Of a stretch of 64,000 nt of DNA, positions 21,834 through 34,436 are shown in pieces (positions within the stretch are counted from its first letter, which is position 1; every line of letters starts with the position of its first letter). The notes under the pieces are model-generated. The model ran no database searches and was not told the DNA's origin. It saw only the letters and a program-made list of their open reading frames with translations. The position numbers and the translations under genes are program-made. Origin of the DNA: Daphnia pulex (lineage: Eukaryota; Arthropoda; Branchiopoda; Diplostraca; Daphniidae); assembly GCF_021134715.1 (NCBI RefSeq), contig NC_060028.1, forward strand, positions 6,780,501 to 6,844,500. The letters run 5' to 3'.

Positions 21834-22540
21834 AATGACGCATCGTTAGACAATTGGAGAGCATCCTTTTCAGTCGAACGAAGGCAGTCTAAGGTAGCCT
21901 CGAAGGTAGCTTATTTACGGGTATTATGACTTATGAGGGGGGATTGTCAGTCTATGTATTTGCATGTTTCGTGAAAATTTTTACTCGTATCTTGTTGCCT
22001 GTTGGCGTCTATGTTGGGCTTGATGAAACTTGTCGAGAAAAACAGTTTTATATGAAAAAAATTCTGATCTGTCCAGCGGATCTTGATCACTGGCGATCAA
22101 CCCGTTTTTTGCGGTTTGGTTTTAGGGAAGGGGTTTAGGCCTATTTGATTTTATTTTGGTGGGTAGTGAGATGGGCGGGGAGGGCGGATTTTCTATACCA
22201 ATATCTTATTAATTGCGGTTAATTCGAATGTTTGTGTCGTCTGCATTATTGCGTACATTATACGCAATACAAGTATGACTGACTGATGCTGGCTGATGTT
22301 TTGGGTATTCTTTACGTCGAGTGCTCCAAACACGGGGATCGATATCTTACGCAAGTCTAAGATTCTCGAGTGTCTCCACTCTGTTTTTTCTCTGCTGCCC
22401 TTCTGTTGAATATCCACAAACGGATTTCACCGAGCGAGCGCGCATCGTCTGGGTATTGTCGTTTGTCGAAACAAAAGAGTAGAAAAGATGCAAAGGCGAT
22501 AATAGGCTTGTATGATGATGCCCTTTTCCTTCGAAAACAT

Positions 22541-22563
22541 ACACACACACACACACACACACA
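22541..22563. repeat. (AC)n microsatellite
   Basis: Eleven uninterrupted AC units. Overlapping frames reading Cys-Val or His-Thr strings here are artefacts of the repeat. Confidence 0.95.
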
Positions 22564-25500
22564 AACCCCGCCTGCGATGAAAAAGACAAGGATCAGCCAC
22601 CCCGAAAAACAAACAAACAAGGAAAAGAAGAAGAAGAAAAAAACAAACAAGATCGTCCCAATAGAAGCGATCTCCTTGTAAACAACATCAGACGCGTCGC
22701 TGACAAAGAATCGCTACCGCCCTCAACAGAGAAGAAGAAGCTTCTTCAATTATCTATCTCTCCCAGCCAGTGAAAAAACAGACACACACAAACAAGCGCA
22801 TAAGAGTTCTTCTCGGTGTACTACAAGAGAGGACCGTGTCGAACTGTGGCATCTCGTCTAATTGACAATCGAATGGAAGCCAAACAACAAGATGGATCTC
22901 CTTATTCTTATGTGGCGCACAGTATGCCCCCTCTCTTTGCTCGTCTGAGAGGGGGGATGCTACTGCGTGCTACTAGACGTATATTCATGTTTTGGAACAG
23001 CATAGCCGCTCCTACGATAACGAGAAGCAATGACTTGATAATAACACGTAAAATAACATCAAAAAAGAAAAGAGGGAAATCTATGCGAGGGGGGACAGCG
23101 TCGTCTGCTGGTCTATACACTCCGTGCTGGGGGTAGACAATCCATTAATCGGCCTACGATGATGCTGGTTACATGTATACAGCAATATTATTTGTTGTGG
23201 GAGAGAGAGAGAGCGGTGCTGGGGGGAGAGCAAAACGACGGGTAGAAAATCACTGACCTCCCCCCAATGTCCTATCGTGACCCGAGCACTTGGCCGTTGA
23301 CGCGCTCGGCGGGGGGATGCTCCCGGTTACAAACCACTTTGACAGATAATCAAGATGAACGGCTTTTCTCTCTCGGGCGACTATATGGCCAGCCAGCCGC
23401 TGGCTGGCCTGGCTGCTGCACGGCGCGCTTTTGGCTCGTCAAGAGCGGCCATCATGGCCGTTCACCATATATTCCCGGCTCCGCTTTTTGGGGCTTTTGC
23501 GGCTCGCCCCGAATGAGTCGTCCTGAATCACCCAGAATTTACTGCAATAGACTCTCTCTCTCTCTTGTCCATATAGGCCTAGGAATATAAGGTATAGGCA
23601 AGGGAGGAGTCGAGGGAGGGGGAGTGCTACTCGTTGTCTAAGGTCTGGTCTAGCCAAAGAGAAAAGCCAATGACTCGGACACGAATTTTTACTTCATGGA
23701 TCTACGACTGGTAGGTGACGGTTGCATTTTTTTTTCTTCCATGTCTTGCGGAATGCATCTGCCATCGTGCAGTAGTACAACTAGCTCTCCCCCGCTCTTG
23801 GTCGCATGGATTATTTCCATCTCGATCGATAGGAGGATATTAGACGATGGTATGGTAGCAGTAGATCAGTAGACAGTGTAAAAATGGGCGGGCGCCAGAA
23901 TTTGAATATTAGCGAGTTTGGCTGGTCAATCGAGCGGACCGCACTATTCCCTCCTCTGACTTGGGATACTACTCTAGTAGTCATCATTCGACGTATCACA
24001 ATGGCTCGTTTTTAACCGCTCTGCTCGGCTGCCTAACTGTTACGCTTGTAATTCAACTAGATCCAAAATGCGGATGGCCCTGGGTGTTCCTGCTGGTATA
24101 CAACGACCGTTCCAAGCCATCATCAGCCAACTATAAAAAAGGATCGATGAGCTTTATAGGAAGAAAGAAAAAAAAAGTAATTTCTTTTGTATATAGGACA
24201 AGAAATTTGTAACGTCGTCAACGGGGGGAGAGATAGAAAGAACAAAAAAAAAAGGAAAAATTGAAAGCCTCTTTGTTGTTTGTCTTGATTCGATTTAATC
24301 GAGAAATGGATATTGCAGCCAGTGCATAGGCGGATAAGAGCCCATCAATATTGATCAAAAAAGGGTCCCCCCGGCCTTGTGTACAAACGTATACACAGCA
24401 GCACGGAGGGTTAGAGACTTATATTTCTCTCGTCTAATCCCTAATTGATGACGGTCATTGAAAGTGGGCATTAGTGGCCTGTATGAATACCCAATACAGC
24501 TTGGGGACTGGCGCTTGATCGGTTCCGCTTTGGCTATCCTACTAGAGACACATGCATGTATATATAGCCCGCGCTTAGATACAAATAGATTCCCTTACAT
24601 AATAATTGTATATATAAGTGCGCGATTCAAGTGCTTGTATATATATATGCAGATGCAGAAGGACCACAATCGAAACTCTTGTCAGAGACTTGCAGTCACC
24701 ATTCAGTGAGAGAAACAGAGTGGAAAATATGTTTCCCTTAGTAACTAACAAATACATACAGGAAGATGGGGCCTATAGACATGAAAACCATCTGCAGAGA
24801 CGACTTGGCACTGACGAGATGTTTAATAGACACAAAAGCTCTGTGTCACCTACGTGTATGACAACAAGGTTTATTCTGCTGGTCCCTCCGCCAGCTCGTA
24901 ATAGGGTGGAGGACCAACAACTTCCGTTTCCTTATTTCCCCAACAACAAATTTGTTGTGTTGTTGTCCCTCCTTTTTTTTTCTTGGCTGTCCTCTTCTTT
25001 CATATAGAGTTGCACATTGATTCTTCTCTTTCAGAACTTATTTCCTGTTGTGACTGCTAGAAAGTAGCAGCTCAGCTTTATACACACTGCGCCCCGAAGG
25101 CTTATAGAGATGGTATATAATATCCAATATTAAACGAACGAGGGCTTATCCCGGAGCAGGGACGAGCAGGGAAAAAAAAAGATTTGCAATCTCTTCTCGA
25201 CAATGCTAACCAAATAAAGAGAGCGGGAATTGGAAGGAGGCTATCCACAAAGTTCTGTCGCTTGTATTAAAGACGACCAACCGGGCTGATTGGACTCTTT
25301 TGTGTGGCGCGTAATAATTACTGAAATGAATTTCAAAACCGGGGAAAATGTCGAGTGCTGCTTACGCACATACCGAGAGCGTAGTGTATTGCATAATAAA
25401 CCCTTATTATGTAAATGAGGGGTATCAACGGGTATCAACACTCGAGAGTTGTGCCAATACACAATAAAGCAGCCTAAATATATAGACCGCATCACACATT

Positions 25501-26580
25501 TGTTTGTGTTAACGGTATAATGGTAATAGATTAATAGTGCGGGTCCCTTACGCACGTATATACAAATGAGAAAGTCTATTATAATCTATACGAAATGTCC
25601 CAATGTGAATTAACGCGGTGTAAAAGCTGTCGTCGTTGTAGAGTGCGCATAATCAGGGTAAATATGGATCCCGCGGGATTTGCCACTCTCCCTAGAATCT
25701 TGGCCTGGATGATATACAGTAGCCTCCCTGTATACGCTCTACGGCGATGTACACAAAAGAGCCAGAAGAGACTCAAGGCAAGCTATAGGCCTACTATATC
25801 GCTTTTATTAAATGGGGTTGTTCTGCTTGCCTATATCTATGTGTCGTCCTGCTAATACCCTGACAGTTATCTTCTTTTCTCTCTCTCTATCTGTTGTATG
25901 TTAAAGTCTCCCGGGACTGATGTAGGGGGGAGCAGCATGTGCTTCATCAATCAGAGATAAATACTGTTTTTAAATAAATTAATAAATATTTGTTTTGTTC
26001 ACGAAGCAGCAGCAGCCAGCCTCCGTAATTTATTTATTAGCATGTAAGTTGGAAGTCAGCCCAGCATAAAATTGAAGTTGCCCCTTTTAAGAATGAAAGC
26101 CTTCCAGCGCAGGATCGATCAGATGTGCTGCTGGATGCTGTGGTGGTGGGAGAGAAAAACATGTGTCGGCTAACTCTCTCCGCCTGCGGATGAGTCTACA
26201 ACAGTTATGGCGTGTTTTATTATTATTATTTGTTTTGAAGTAACCTTATGATTTATTGATTTATGAACGTTACGAACTTACGATGTGTATATGGCAGTAT
26301 GTTCATGTCTGCTGTCACTGTGCATCCTACTCAAGATTAAAAACTCATTACTAGACGTCGCTAGGGTCGCTCTGTTTGCCATCGTCTGCATCGTGATAAA
26401 AACATGGCGAAAATGGGCGAAACTAATTATTGCTAATTTATACCTATTTTTCTGTGATTCATTTACCAAATTGAACTGGATATCTTATGTAGGTTTATCT
26501 TGACCCAGTTTCCTTATTCTGTATATTAAACCAATTTATTTCTTCAAATTCTAGATGCATACTGTCAATCATTCCAACAA
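22564..26580. other. Intergenic block, no gene supported
   Basis: Locally GC-rich around 23250-23530, where all frames lack stops. A 53-codon ATG frame (23355-23516, MNGFSLSGDYMASQ) is one of several overlapping ones and is not convincing. Several (GA)n/(CT)n tracts occur, for example 23201-23214 and 23551-23562. No splice-consistent exons, tRNA folds or known families were recognised. Confidence 0.4.
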
Positions 26581-26582
26581 GT

Positions 26583-26600
26583 TGACTTAGCGCTGAGTCA
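26583..26600. promoter_or_regulatory. Near-palindromic double AP-1/MARE-like site
   Basis: TGACTTAGCGCTGAGTCA is an 18-bp near-palindrome (one mismatch pair) made of two outward bZIP half-sites, TGACTTAGC and GCTGAGTCA, the latter matching a Maf/Nrf2-type extended site. It lies about 215 bp before the ATG at 26815. A regulatory role is inference. Confidence 0.35.
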
Positions 26601-26814
26601 CTTTCCATCCATTGCCATCAAAAGTCTAAAACTCAAGTTTGAAGCCAACATTTAGTGGAATAAAAGTGAGCCGAGATAAGGTATTTCCCCATCACCAGAA
26701 TGATGCATTAAGATCATTATAATTCAGATTTTCGTTTAACACAGGTACTCTTGCTCATGAACATAGGATCTATTCCCAATCTCGCAACTTTGTAACCTGC
26801 AGCAGCATGTTGTT

Positions 26815-26967
26815 ATGACTGTTTCTACTTCTGTTCAGAAGGCAACCCAGCCGAGAAGATCCCCATTTATGTATGAGCTTGCTCCAGCCTCTCGTATTTC
26901 TACAAAACCTAACCGTGGTGTTGAATATGTAAAATGTAACCTCAGCACTAGTCAGCTTATTATTTAA
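26815..26967 (+). CDS. Possible 5' exon or short ORF upstream of the ZMYND8-type gene
   Basis: A 50-codon frame starts MTVSTSVQKATQPRRS and stops at TAA 26965-26967. A GTAAAA donor-like site follows GVEY (phase 0), so it could be a first coding exon. The basic, Ser/Thr/Pro-rich character resembles N-termini of chromatin proteins. No intermediate exon with the phase needed to reach 28368 (phase 2) was found, so the link to the downstream gene is unproven. Confidence 0.3.
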   Translation: MTVSTSVQKATQPRRSPFMYELAPASRISTKPNRGVEYVKCNLSTSQLII

Positions 26968-26999
26968 AATTACTTTCTAAAGGCTTTTTTTTTTTTTAG

Positions 27000-27362
27000 T
27001 TTTGATAATGACTGAGAAGTTGCTGCCCAGAGGACAGAAGCAGAAGAGACGTTGCCGTACATCATAGTTCGTGGATCTTCTTTTTTGGTCAACATTCCGG
27101 TCAACATTTGGTCTTATTGCGGATGCAGATATGACATACTTTCTTGCCAGAAGCCGTTCTTTAGTGGACAGTCGAATTGGTTTAATCCAAAATCTTCAAG
27201 TAAGACACAGAAATCTTGTTTTTGTTTAAGCTTCCTTTTAATTTCCAACTCGTTTTTTACAGAAATATTTGTAACCTCCTTGAGATCGCAATTCGACGGC
27301 CAATGTCTATATCTAATATCTTTATGGGATTGTATGGTCCTAGCATTGAGATCCTTGAGCGT
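27000..27362 (+). other. Exon-like sequence of unknown identity beside a repeat
   Basis: Two pieces have protein-like character. One is FGLIADADMTYFLARSRS then LVDSRIGLIQNLQ (27106-27199), followed by a strong GTAAGA donor. The other, after a TTTTTTACAG acceptor at about 27261, is RNICNLLEIAIRRPMSIS then NIFMGLYGPSIEILER, which runs into the repeat at 27363. The phases do not join, so it is either decayed or wrongly paired. I do not recognise the protein. Confidence 0.35.
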
Positions 27363-28303
27363 TCGCTGGCCATGACAGAAGACTTCCACCAACGTTCTGT
27401 TCCATCCTTATCCTCGCGACGTCCACTCATCTAGCTTCATTTCTTCTTATGCTGCTACACTACTTTTCTTGCTTCACTGACGAGTTGGATCACTTCAGTA
27501 GTCGCTTCCGTCCGCTGTGACTGTAGTCATTCACCACGGGATTATGCATTGCCCAGGTACCCGACAATTTACTTATTTTTTTTTTAGATTATCTACTAGC
27601 AATCTATTTGCGTTAAACTCCATTTCTGTGTAATAGTTCAAAAATTAGGACCTTCTGGCGCGTAAACGAAGTGCAACTTTGAAGTTTCTCTTTCTAACGC
27701 TAGATGGCTTTTCTATATTTTCAGCTGTCAAAACGAGTCAGTTTTAGTTACTTTGTAAATCTCTTCAACAGTTATCGGTAGCTATTGTGTGGAAATATTT
27801 TAGTGAAAACTGACGTTAACTATTCCCCTAACAAAGCTCACTTGTTAGATTTTCGAAAATTGCATTTTTTTCTACTTCCGGTTTTCTCATTTCAGTCAGT
27901 AGTTTAGTAAATATTCATTCTACGTACAAAAGAACCACATATTCGTGATCCTCGTAAAATTTGTGGTAAAGTTCATGTAATTTTTTGTACGATTTCGTAC
28001 TTCCGGTTTTGAGAATTTTCCTGAACTACTTTCAGGAAAATTCTCGATTTTGGTCAAATTCTGGATTTCGTTTAAAACATATCAGATCGACCCCAATTTT
28101 CATGGGGATCACGAATATCTGGTTTATTTTGACGACAGGTCAACAGTTGAGCTATTGCTACTTCCGGTATACTTCCGGAAAATTTTCAACAAACTAGCAA
28201 GTGAGCTTTGTTCTGTGTATAGTTCTCAATATTGTAAGCTTAAATTTAAGTTTAAAAAATTGCACCTTTAAATCTTTGAGCTAAAAAACCTGATTATTGT
28301 TTC
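27363..28303 (+). mobile_element. 0.94-kb dispersed repeat, copy 1
   Basis: Nearly identical to 36259-37201, and similar on the opposite strand to 44828-45483. The left edge is TCGCTGGCCATGACAGAAGA and the right edge CCTGATTATTGTTTC. Both copies abut different gene sequences, so it is mobile. The interior has a strong hairpin (GAATTTTCCTGAA...TTTCAGGAAAATTC, about 28015-28045) and repeated ACTTCCGGTTTT/CTTCCGGTAT motifs. No transposase or LTR is recognised. Classification is open. Confidence 0.8.
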
Positions 28304-28367
28304 TATCCTTCTCAAGGGTTCCACATGGCAAAAATTTCTAAAAACTCTTTGTAAATGTTTCATCTAG

Positions 28368-31300
28368 CATTAAACTGCAAGGAACTCCATCAGCAGCTCT
28401 AAGAAGATCTAGCCGGACTAAATTACCCATCAGCCCATCTCCAAACGACGTGTCACTTTCCGCAGGACGTACCACGCGATCACAGATCAATCCTGACATA
28501 ATCGCAAAGCAAAAGTAAGGAAATCTGAACTTGTTTTTTAAAGCCATATATTGGAGATCGATTTCTCTTACAGGTCTTTCATGCATAAATACCAAATTGC
28601 TGTCAAAAGCTCTATGGACTCGTATGTTCGAAGTGCAACTAGCGAAGTTGAACAGGTTAAAGTGGAAACACAAGCCACAAAGCGCAAATGGGAGGATACA
28701 GGAGGGACAGATGCCGTGCATTCTCCTCATAGTTCTCCAATTCAAGAGAAAAGAAACAAAAAGTAACTAAAAAATGAAGCTGGCGTTACGAAGCATTTGT
28801 AATTAACTAGCACTTTTGCAAACTTTAGATCAATAACAAGCACTCCATCAACAGCAAGTACCCCATCGACCAAAGTTGGTAGCCATTTCATGGAATTGCA
28901 AAGCAAGACATTTACGCGCCATGACACTTTTTGCTGGGTGTGTCATATGGATGGCCAGGTAATGAGAAAAAAGTCCCAACGTTTCTGTGATGGATTAAAA
29001 TGAAGTTTCTGATTAGGTATTGGAATGCAGACAGTGCCCGCGTGTGTTTCATCAACGATGCGTTCAACTTCAGTCCCGAATTCCGACTGATTGGACATGT
29101 ACGGAATGTTGCTCTGTTCGCAATGCCGAAAAACATAACCATCTCGAAATGGACCAGTTAACTGAAATGCTCAACTTCGCTATGGAGCGAATCAAGTCGG
29201 TGGCTGACGAGCAACCTTTCTTTAAACCTGTTGACACGGAAGAATTCCCGCACTACACCGAGTATATTGTTAGTCCGGTGGATATCAGCCAGCTGGAGGA
29301 AAAGATTGTTCAAAGATCTTACACTTCCACTAGAGCTTTCCTGGCTGATTTCCGCTGGATCTTGCACAATTGCATAATCTTTAATTCGTCTCACTCAAAA
29401 TTGACTAGCACGGCAAGAACGTTGATGAAGGTATTTTAAGGTTAAATATGATTTATTTCAAAATCGTAACCAAATCAAATTTCCCAATTGCAGGTGTGTA
29501 AACATGAAATGGCTGAGATTGATACTTGTGCCGATTGCTATGTGCATGCTCACACCAAACGAGAAACCTGGTTCCTGGAACCGTGTCAAAGGCCTCATTT
29601 ACTGCTCTGGGCCAAACTCAAAGTAAATTTAATCTCAAGTCTTTCTCACAAATCTAGTTTTAAGTGTTTTAAGTGGCTTGATAGACACGTCCGATGAGCA
29701 GAACAAAAATTATTTAATGATGTGTTGTTTTCCCCAGGGGTTTCCTCATTGGCCGGCTAAAGCGATGAAAGCAAATAAAGAAGGCAATGTGGACGTGCGC
29801 TTTTTCGGTGCACACGATCGAGCTTGGGTGCCCGCTAAAGATTGTTTTTTGTACAGGTAAAACAAGAACAAGGTTTATCTTTTTGAAAAAAAATGTATGT
29901 CAATGTTTGTTTGTTTGCAGCCGCGAAATGCCTATGCAGTTAAAAAATCAGCGCAAAGCAAATTTGATTGCTTCAGTTGAAGAAGTTGACCAACACATCA
30001 AAAAGCTTGTTGAGCGCTACGGTTCTTTCGCTTACCCCTCGCCACGTACGGCTTACAACCCAAATAAGGAGGACGAGCAATTACAACAACTTATTCCTGG
30101 GTAATTGACGTGAATTATTCATCAACTTCATATCATGTCATGTATTTGTTTTTGATTTCGTGTTGGGTCGGTAGTTATAAAGTATCAGAACACTCACAAA
30201 GCTCACTATGCAAGTCTGGCCGAGTTGGGGAGTCTGGTGAAGCGGAATCGATGAATTCTGATTCAGATGCAGGAGATGCTGCCGATAACGACCTGATTCC
30301 TCAAGCTAACCTGCCTGAAGGTGATCGTACAGAAGAAAATCGTTCTGAAGGTCGAAACTTCTTGGCCATGTTACAACTTGCACCTCGAACTGCTGCCGAA
30401 GCTGCCACGCCAAGAACAGCTACTCCCACTTCAACATCCGCATCACCGACCCCGAGTCAGAATATGGCTCCTGTTTCAGTCTCTAAACAACCAACGCCCA
30501 ATACGACATCGACTGCTGCCGTAAAAGTAGCCTACAGGTATTTTTGTTTAAAAAAAATAATATCTTTTGTTTTATTTTTAATAGTTGGATATATTTTTTT
30601 AAATTTCAGGTTAAAAATAGCAAAACTGGACGTGTTGCCAACACTAAAACGAATTGCGGCGAAACAGTTGAAGATGTGCTCACCAAAAATGCAGGTGCGC
30701 CTGCGAACGATAACAGTATCAATGAAGCTGCTTGTGAAATCATCAAATTAACCAAACCTCAACTAGCTTCGGTAGTTTTTAATTGTTAAAAAAACAACGT
30801 TACTGTAAAACTGATTGAAAATCTTTCGCTTTCAGCCGTCACGAAGATCCTCGACATCGAAAGAGATCCCTGCTGTGAAAACGGAACCTGCAGATCCTGA
30901 AGACGAAGATGATTCCTGTTCCGTGACGGGATCCAAGGCTTGTTCAATTTCCCTAGCCATCGATAACGTTGTCGGAAACTACAAGCCTACAGTGGTTGTG
31001 AAACCCAAACCTGAAGCATCAACGAAATCTACTCCAAAGTCTGTCGGAAAATCTACCTCTTCCAAACCATCGGGTTCTAAACCATCGACTCAAAAGCTTC
31101 TGGCCAGATCCACACCTAAGACTACTCCAAATCGACCTTCGGGTGGGAAAATTATTTCTGCCTCGAAAATGAATGCTAAGGCGAATCGTCGTCTGGTTGG
31201 TGATGACGAGGATGAAGATCTCGACCCGGCAATGTACCTGGATCCCACGACCTCAATAACTCTGATTAATAACGATGAGAAGAAAGCAGTGAGCAAACAC

Positions 31301-32400
31301 GTCAATGATGTTTCGAGTGCTAGTTCTATTAGTTCCAGCGACCTTCAGGTATTAATTTTGTTTCCTTTGGTATATAAAGAAATTTTTCAAAATTGTTTCT
31401 TGTTAGGCCTTGAATGCTCTGGGAGAGAATGTGTCCATCACAGTTGTGCCTAAAAGAAAAGTGGGATCAACACCAGCAGGCGGTGCTAGATCTAAGGAGA
31501 ACGAGGCTGTAGACCAACCTATGGTGATCGAAGTGGATCCAGCCGCTCTTCAAAAAGCTAGACTACCAACTCAACCAGCAAAAGCGCGCAAGTCCTGTCC
31601 TGCCAAAGCACGCCAATTTGGCCATCCAGGACAACCTTCATCGCAAAAATCCTCTCAGAAACATCCCGTACCTCCTATGGTGTCGATTCCCAGTCGTCAC
31701 TTGGGTATGGAGATCGCCCGACCAACAACTCAGCAATCGACTTCAACTCGCATTCCTTCAATTACCGTCCGACCTGTGACGCAGATGCCTGCAGCCCAAC
31801 CTAGCATCATTCTTCAGCCAGGTTCTTCTGATACAGCATCCATCAGTGTGATTACTGCTGCCATGAAACAACCGAATTCAACATCAGCGACGACAGCCAA
31901 TAGTACCGGCAGTAGTACTCTTACTCTGAACACGATGCATACTGTTGGTCCGGAATCGGGATTTGGGACTGGCGGACTTTTGCTCACCTTTAATCGCTCT
32001 GCGCCCACGTTTGCAGCAACAGGTGCGAATTCCACTTCGTCTTCAGCTCAGGTGCAAAACAAAGCTGAATGTGGACCGCTTACCGCCCAGTTGGCCTCCA
32101 GGACACAGCAAATTTCAGATATGGTATAATTCTTTTTAATCATATTTGAAATATGTTTTAAGCGATTTAATTCAACTTGTGTAGGTCCGCAACACCTTGG
32201 AGACATTGATGCAAGAAATGAGTTCTGCTGGGAATTTGGAAGCCACAATTGTTCAATTACAAATGGACTTAGAACGATGTCGCTCGTTACACCAGCAAGA
32301 AATTTTGGAAATGAAGAAAACCCTGGAAATTCAGCAAACTTCTGCGGAATCGGACGGACGGTCGGGAGCCTTGGGTAACGTACAAACATTCGCCGGCTGA
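28368..32400 (+). CDS. ZMYND8-like: ZMYND8-type chromatin reader (PHD-bromo-PWWP), no MYND finger
   Basis: Twelve exons stay in one frame for about 1086 codons: 28368-28514, 28574-28762, 28829-28958, 29017-29430, 29494-29622, 29738-29856, 29921-30100, 30175-30520, 30610-30771, 30836-31348, 31407-32123, 32185-32400. From the N-terminal end of what is visible: a PHD finger (about 147-186; [28 protein letters not shown]); a bromodomain (about 200-292) with the acetyl-lysine-site motif [12 protein letters not shown]; a Cys cluster (CADCY, CEPC-like); and PWWP (about 330-376; [26 protein letters not shown]). A long Ser/Pro-rich region and a coiled coil ([20 protein letters not shown]) follow. The order and sequence match ZMYND8, a nuclear reader of methylated and acetylated H3. 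After the coiled coil the frame ends at [15 protein letters not shown] without the MYND finger. No ATG fits the 5' exon (phase 2 entry); the first internal Met is at 28583. Confidence 0.85.
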
Positions 32401-33718
32401 AGCGAATCGTCTGTATACAGTCCTAACGGCAATCTCTGTAGAATTTCCTCTTCCAAATGAAGAAATGATACAAGCCAAGAGATTAACGGTACGATATTTG
32501 TCAATGTTTTTCGATAGAAGCAACTATTTTCTAATTGAGATTTTTTCCCCTGTTAGTTTCGGCATTTACTTTGCCTGGATTTTGATTTTAGGGTTGAGCC
32601 GAATGGCTTTGCTGACCATGTGTGATTAAAATGTTAATGTGATATTATGAAATTATGTGCTCTTACCCCAGGCGAATTTTCAACAACCAATACAGAAAGA
32701 TTTTATCTAATCTTTGACTGAACTGGAAACTGAATCGTATTTTGTATCGCATTTAACAATTATTAATTTTCATCCATCGAAATGTAGATTTTTTACAAAA
32801 AAATGCAACAGTCAACCCTTTCACAACTTTCCCGATGCAGCGCTTTTTTTGCCTTTGAAACGTACTACGTATGCTCAATTGAAAATGATAATCGTAAGGT
32901 ATTACTATTACATTAAGTAAATACCTCTGAACAATAGTCTCTTCCTAGTTTAGATGGCCTTTTTCACGTTGAGAAGTCTTGAGATTGTTGTTAAAGGAGT
33001 AAATTTATTGCAGGTTACACGTTGAGCAGTTATAAAAAAATGATACATGTAGCATAGTGTGATCTTTAACTGCTTCAAACACGTTAAAAATGTTGATAGA
33101 TCGTTTTTCAGCCTTTCCACTCTATTTAACATGTAAGATTGATTATTTTTTCGAATAATAATTTCTCTTTTACACTTGAATCTTGATAGTCGGATGACGT
33201 TGAGCTGTTAAGGGGTCGAAAGCAATCCATCCGTTCCGTCCAGTCGCATGAATGCAAAGGTATGTAGGCTGTCACTAGGTGGCTAAAATTGTGTCTGCTA
33301 GTGAGGACACACTGACACTGCGAGTGTCTTCGTTACTCAAGACGAAATGTACACTAAAAGGCCTTAGGCACTGATATGGTTAACCTCTGAATTTAAATGG
33401 ATTGGAATAGTTATTTCGAGAATTAATCGCAGCGGGAAATTTAGGTCACTAAATAGGTGACACTAAATGGGAGATTAAGATATCGTGTTTATTCATACTG
33501 GTCTTATATGAGACACAGTATCAATGACGTCTTTTTGTGCTCTTATCAATTTTTCATATGTATTCAGGGGATAATAAAATACAAAATGGGTAAATTCAAT
33601 GTGCTTGGCAATGTTGTAAATCTTATGTATTGCTAACCTACTCGCCATCAGTAATAACACTAAAAAAATTTAAAGGCCTGTATTATGAAATTGGAATTTT
33701 TAAAGTTATTTTTTTCGA
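32401..33718. other. Downstream of the ZMYND8-type gene; no MYND exon found
   Basis: A different frame continues past the stop as [17 protein letters not shown] then VEFPLPNEEMIQAKRLT (about 32380-32490) before a GTACGA donor-like site. It has protein-like character but I cannot place it. The remainder (32500-33718) is AT-rich with nothing recognised. Confidence 0.4.
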
Positions 33719-34436
33719 TAATGAATATGATTATTTTCAGATTAAAAACCAAGCCACGCTAATAACACAATACAACTGATTGGGTTAGGACAACTAGATA
33801 GTTTATTTCTACAGTTGACGTTTATCAATAGATGTCCATGGCCTAGTGGTTATGGCGTCCGAACACATCTGCGGATGATGGTCGAAATTTGCGCAAATTT
33901 GGGCTGGCGGTTTTAAAAACGCTGTGTGTAACGCTTGACCAGGTATAATATACTAGTGTTCACCGTCCGGGTGCCCACAATCATGATATCCATGGGTATG
34001 CCGTGTTTCTAATAAGCAATAATAAGGAATATTAGAATTGCACTAGCACCGCCGAGACAGCCTCTATAGCCGTCTTATTATTTGCCTCTGACTTACACCT
34101 TGTAAGTGTTTTTCTTTTTTTTTTGTTATACACTAATGTTCTGTAACTCTAAGCGTATCTGATAGTAAAATGTATTGACAAATATATTATAAAATTTGAT
34201 TTTCTATAACTGATTACTGATTGAGAATAGGCTACTAAGCCAAAAATAACAAAAATTTCTTCTATAGGATTGGTTCAAATCTGAGCGCACATAAAAGTTT
34301 TTTTTAATCCGTTTTAACCGTTTGAAGATTTTATTTCTACCGGCTGTTACTGTTTGGATATTTTAAGGAATTACAAAATATTTTATTTATTTTGTGAATT
34401 GAAAAATTACACTCAAACCATAAGTCCATAAGTTAC
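33719..34436. repeat. Dispersed repeat, copy 2 (tRNA-like A box, empty site)
   Basis: The counterpart of 41-957 without the MITE. The A-box match TGGCCTAGTGG at 33839-33849 is followed by TTATGGCGTCCGAACACATC, which looks like the 5' half of a tRNA. The B-box region is degraded (TGGTCGAAATTT). Confidence 0.75.

Noticed and set aside
22541..22563. CRISPR-like array (here, and the tandem arrays at 45890-46850 and 50199-50535)
   Set aside because: No constant repeat with unique spacers; these are a microsatellite and minisatellites in a eukaryotic sequence.
22357..22650. Frames with long Cys-Val or His-Thr runs
   Set aside because: They are translations of the AC microsatellite.
23355..23516. 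53-codon ATG frame in a GC-rich patch
   Set aside because: All frames are open there because stops are rare in GC-rich DNA; no splice, promoter or family evidence.
30601..30751. Continuation of the exon at 30175 through the GTATTT site at 30538 (frame [14 protein letters not shown])
   Set aside because: The phase-0 donor GTAAAA at 30521 joins to [13 protein letters not shown] and keeps the downstream exons in frame; the alternative ends at a stop.
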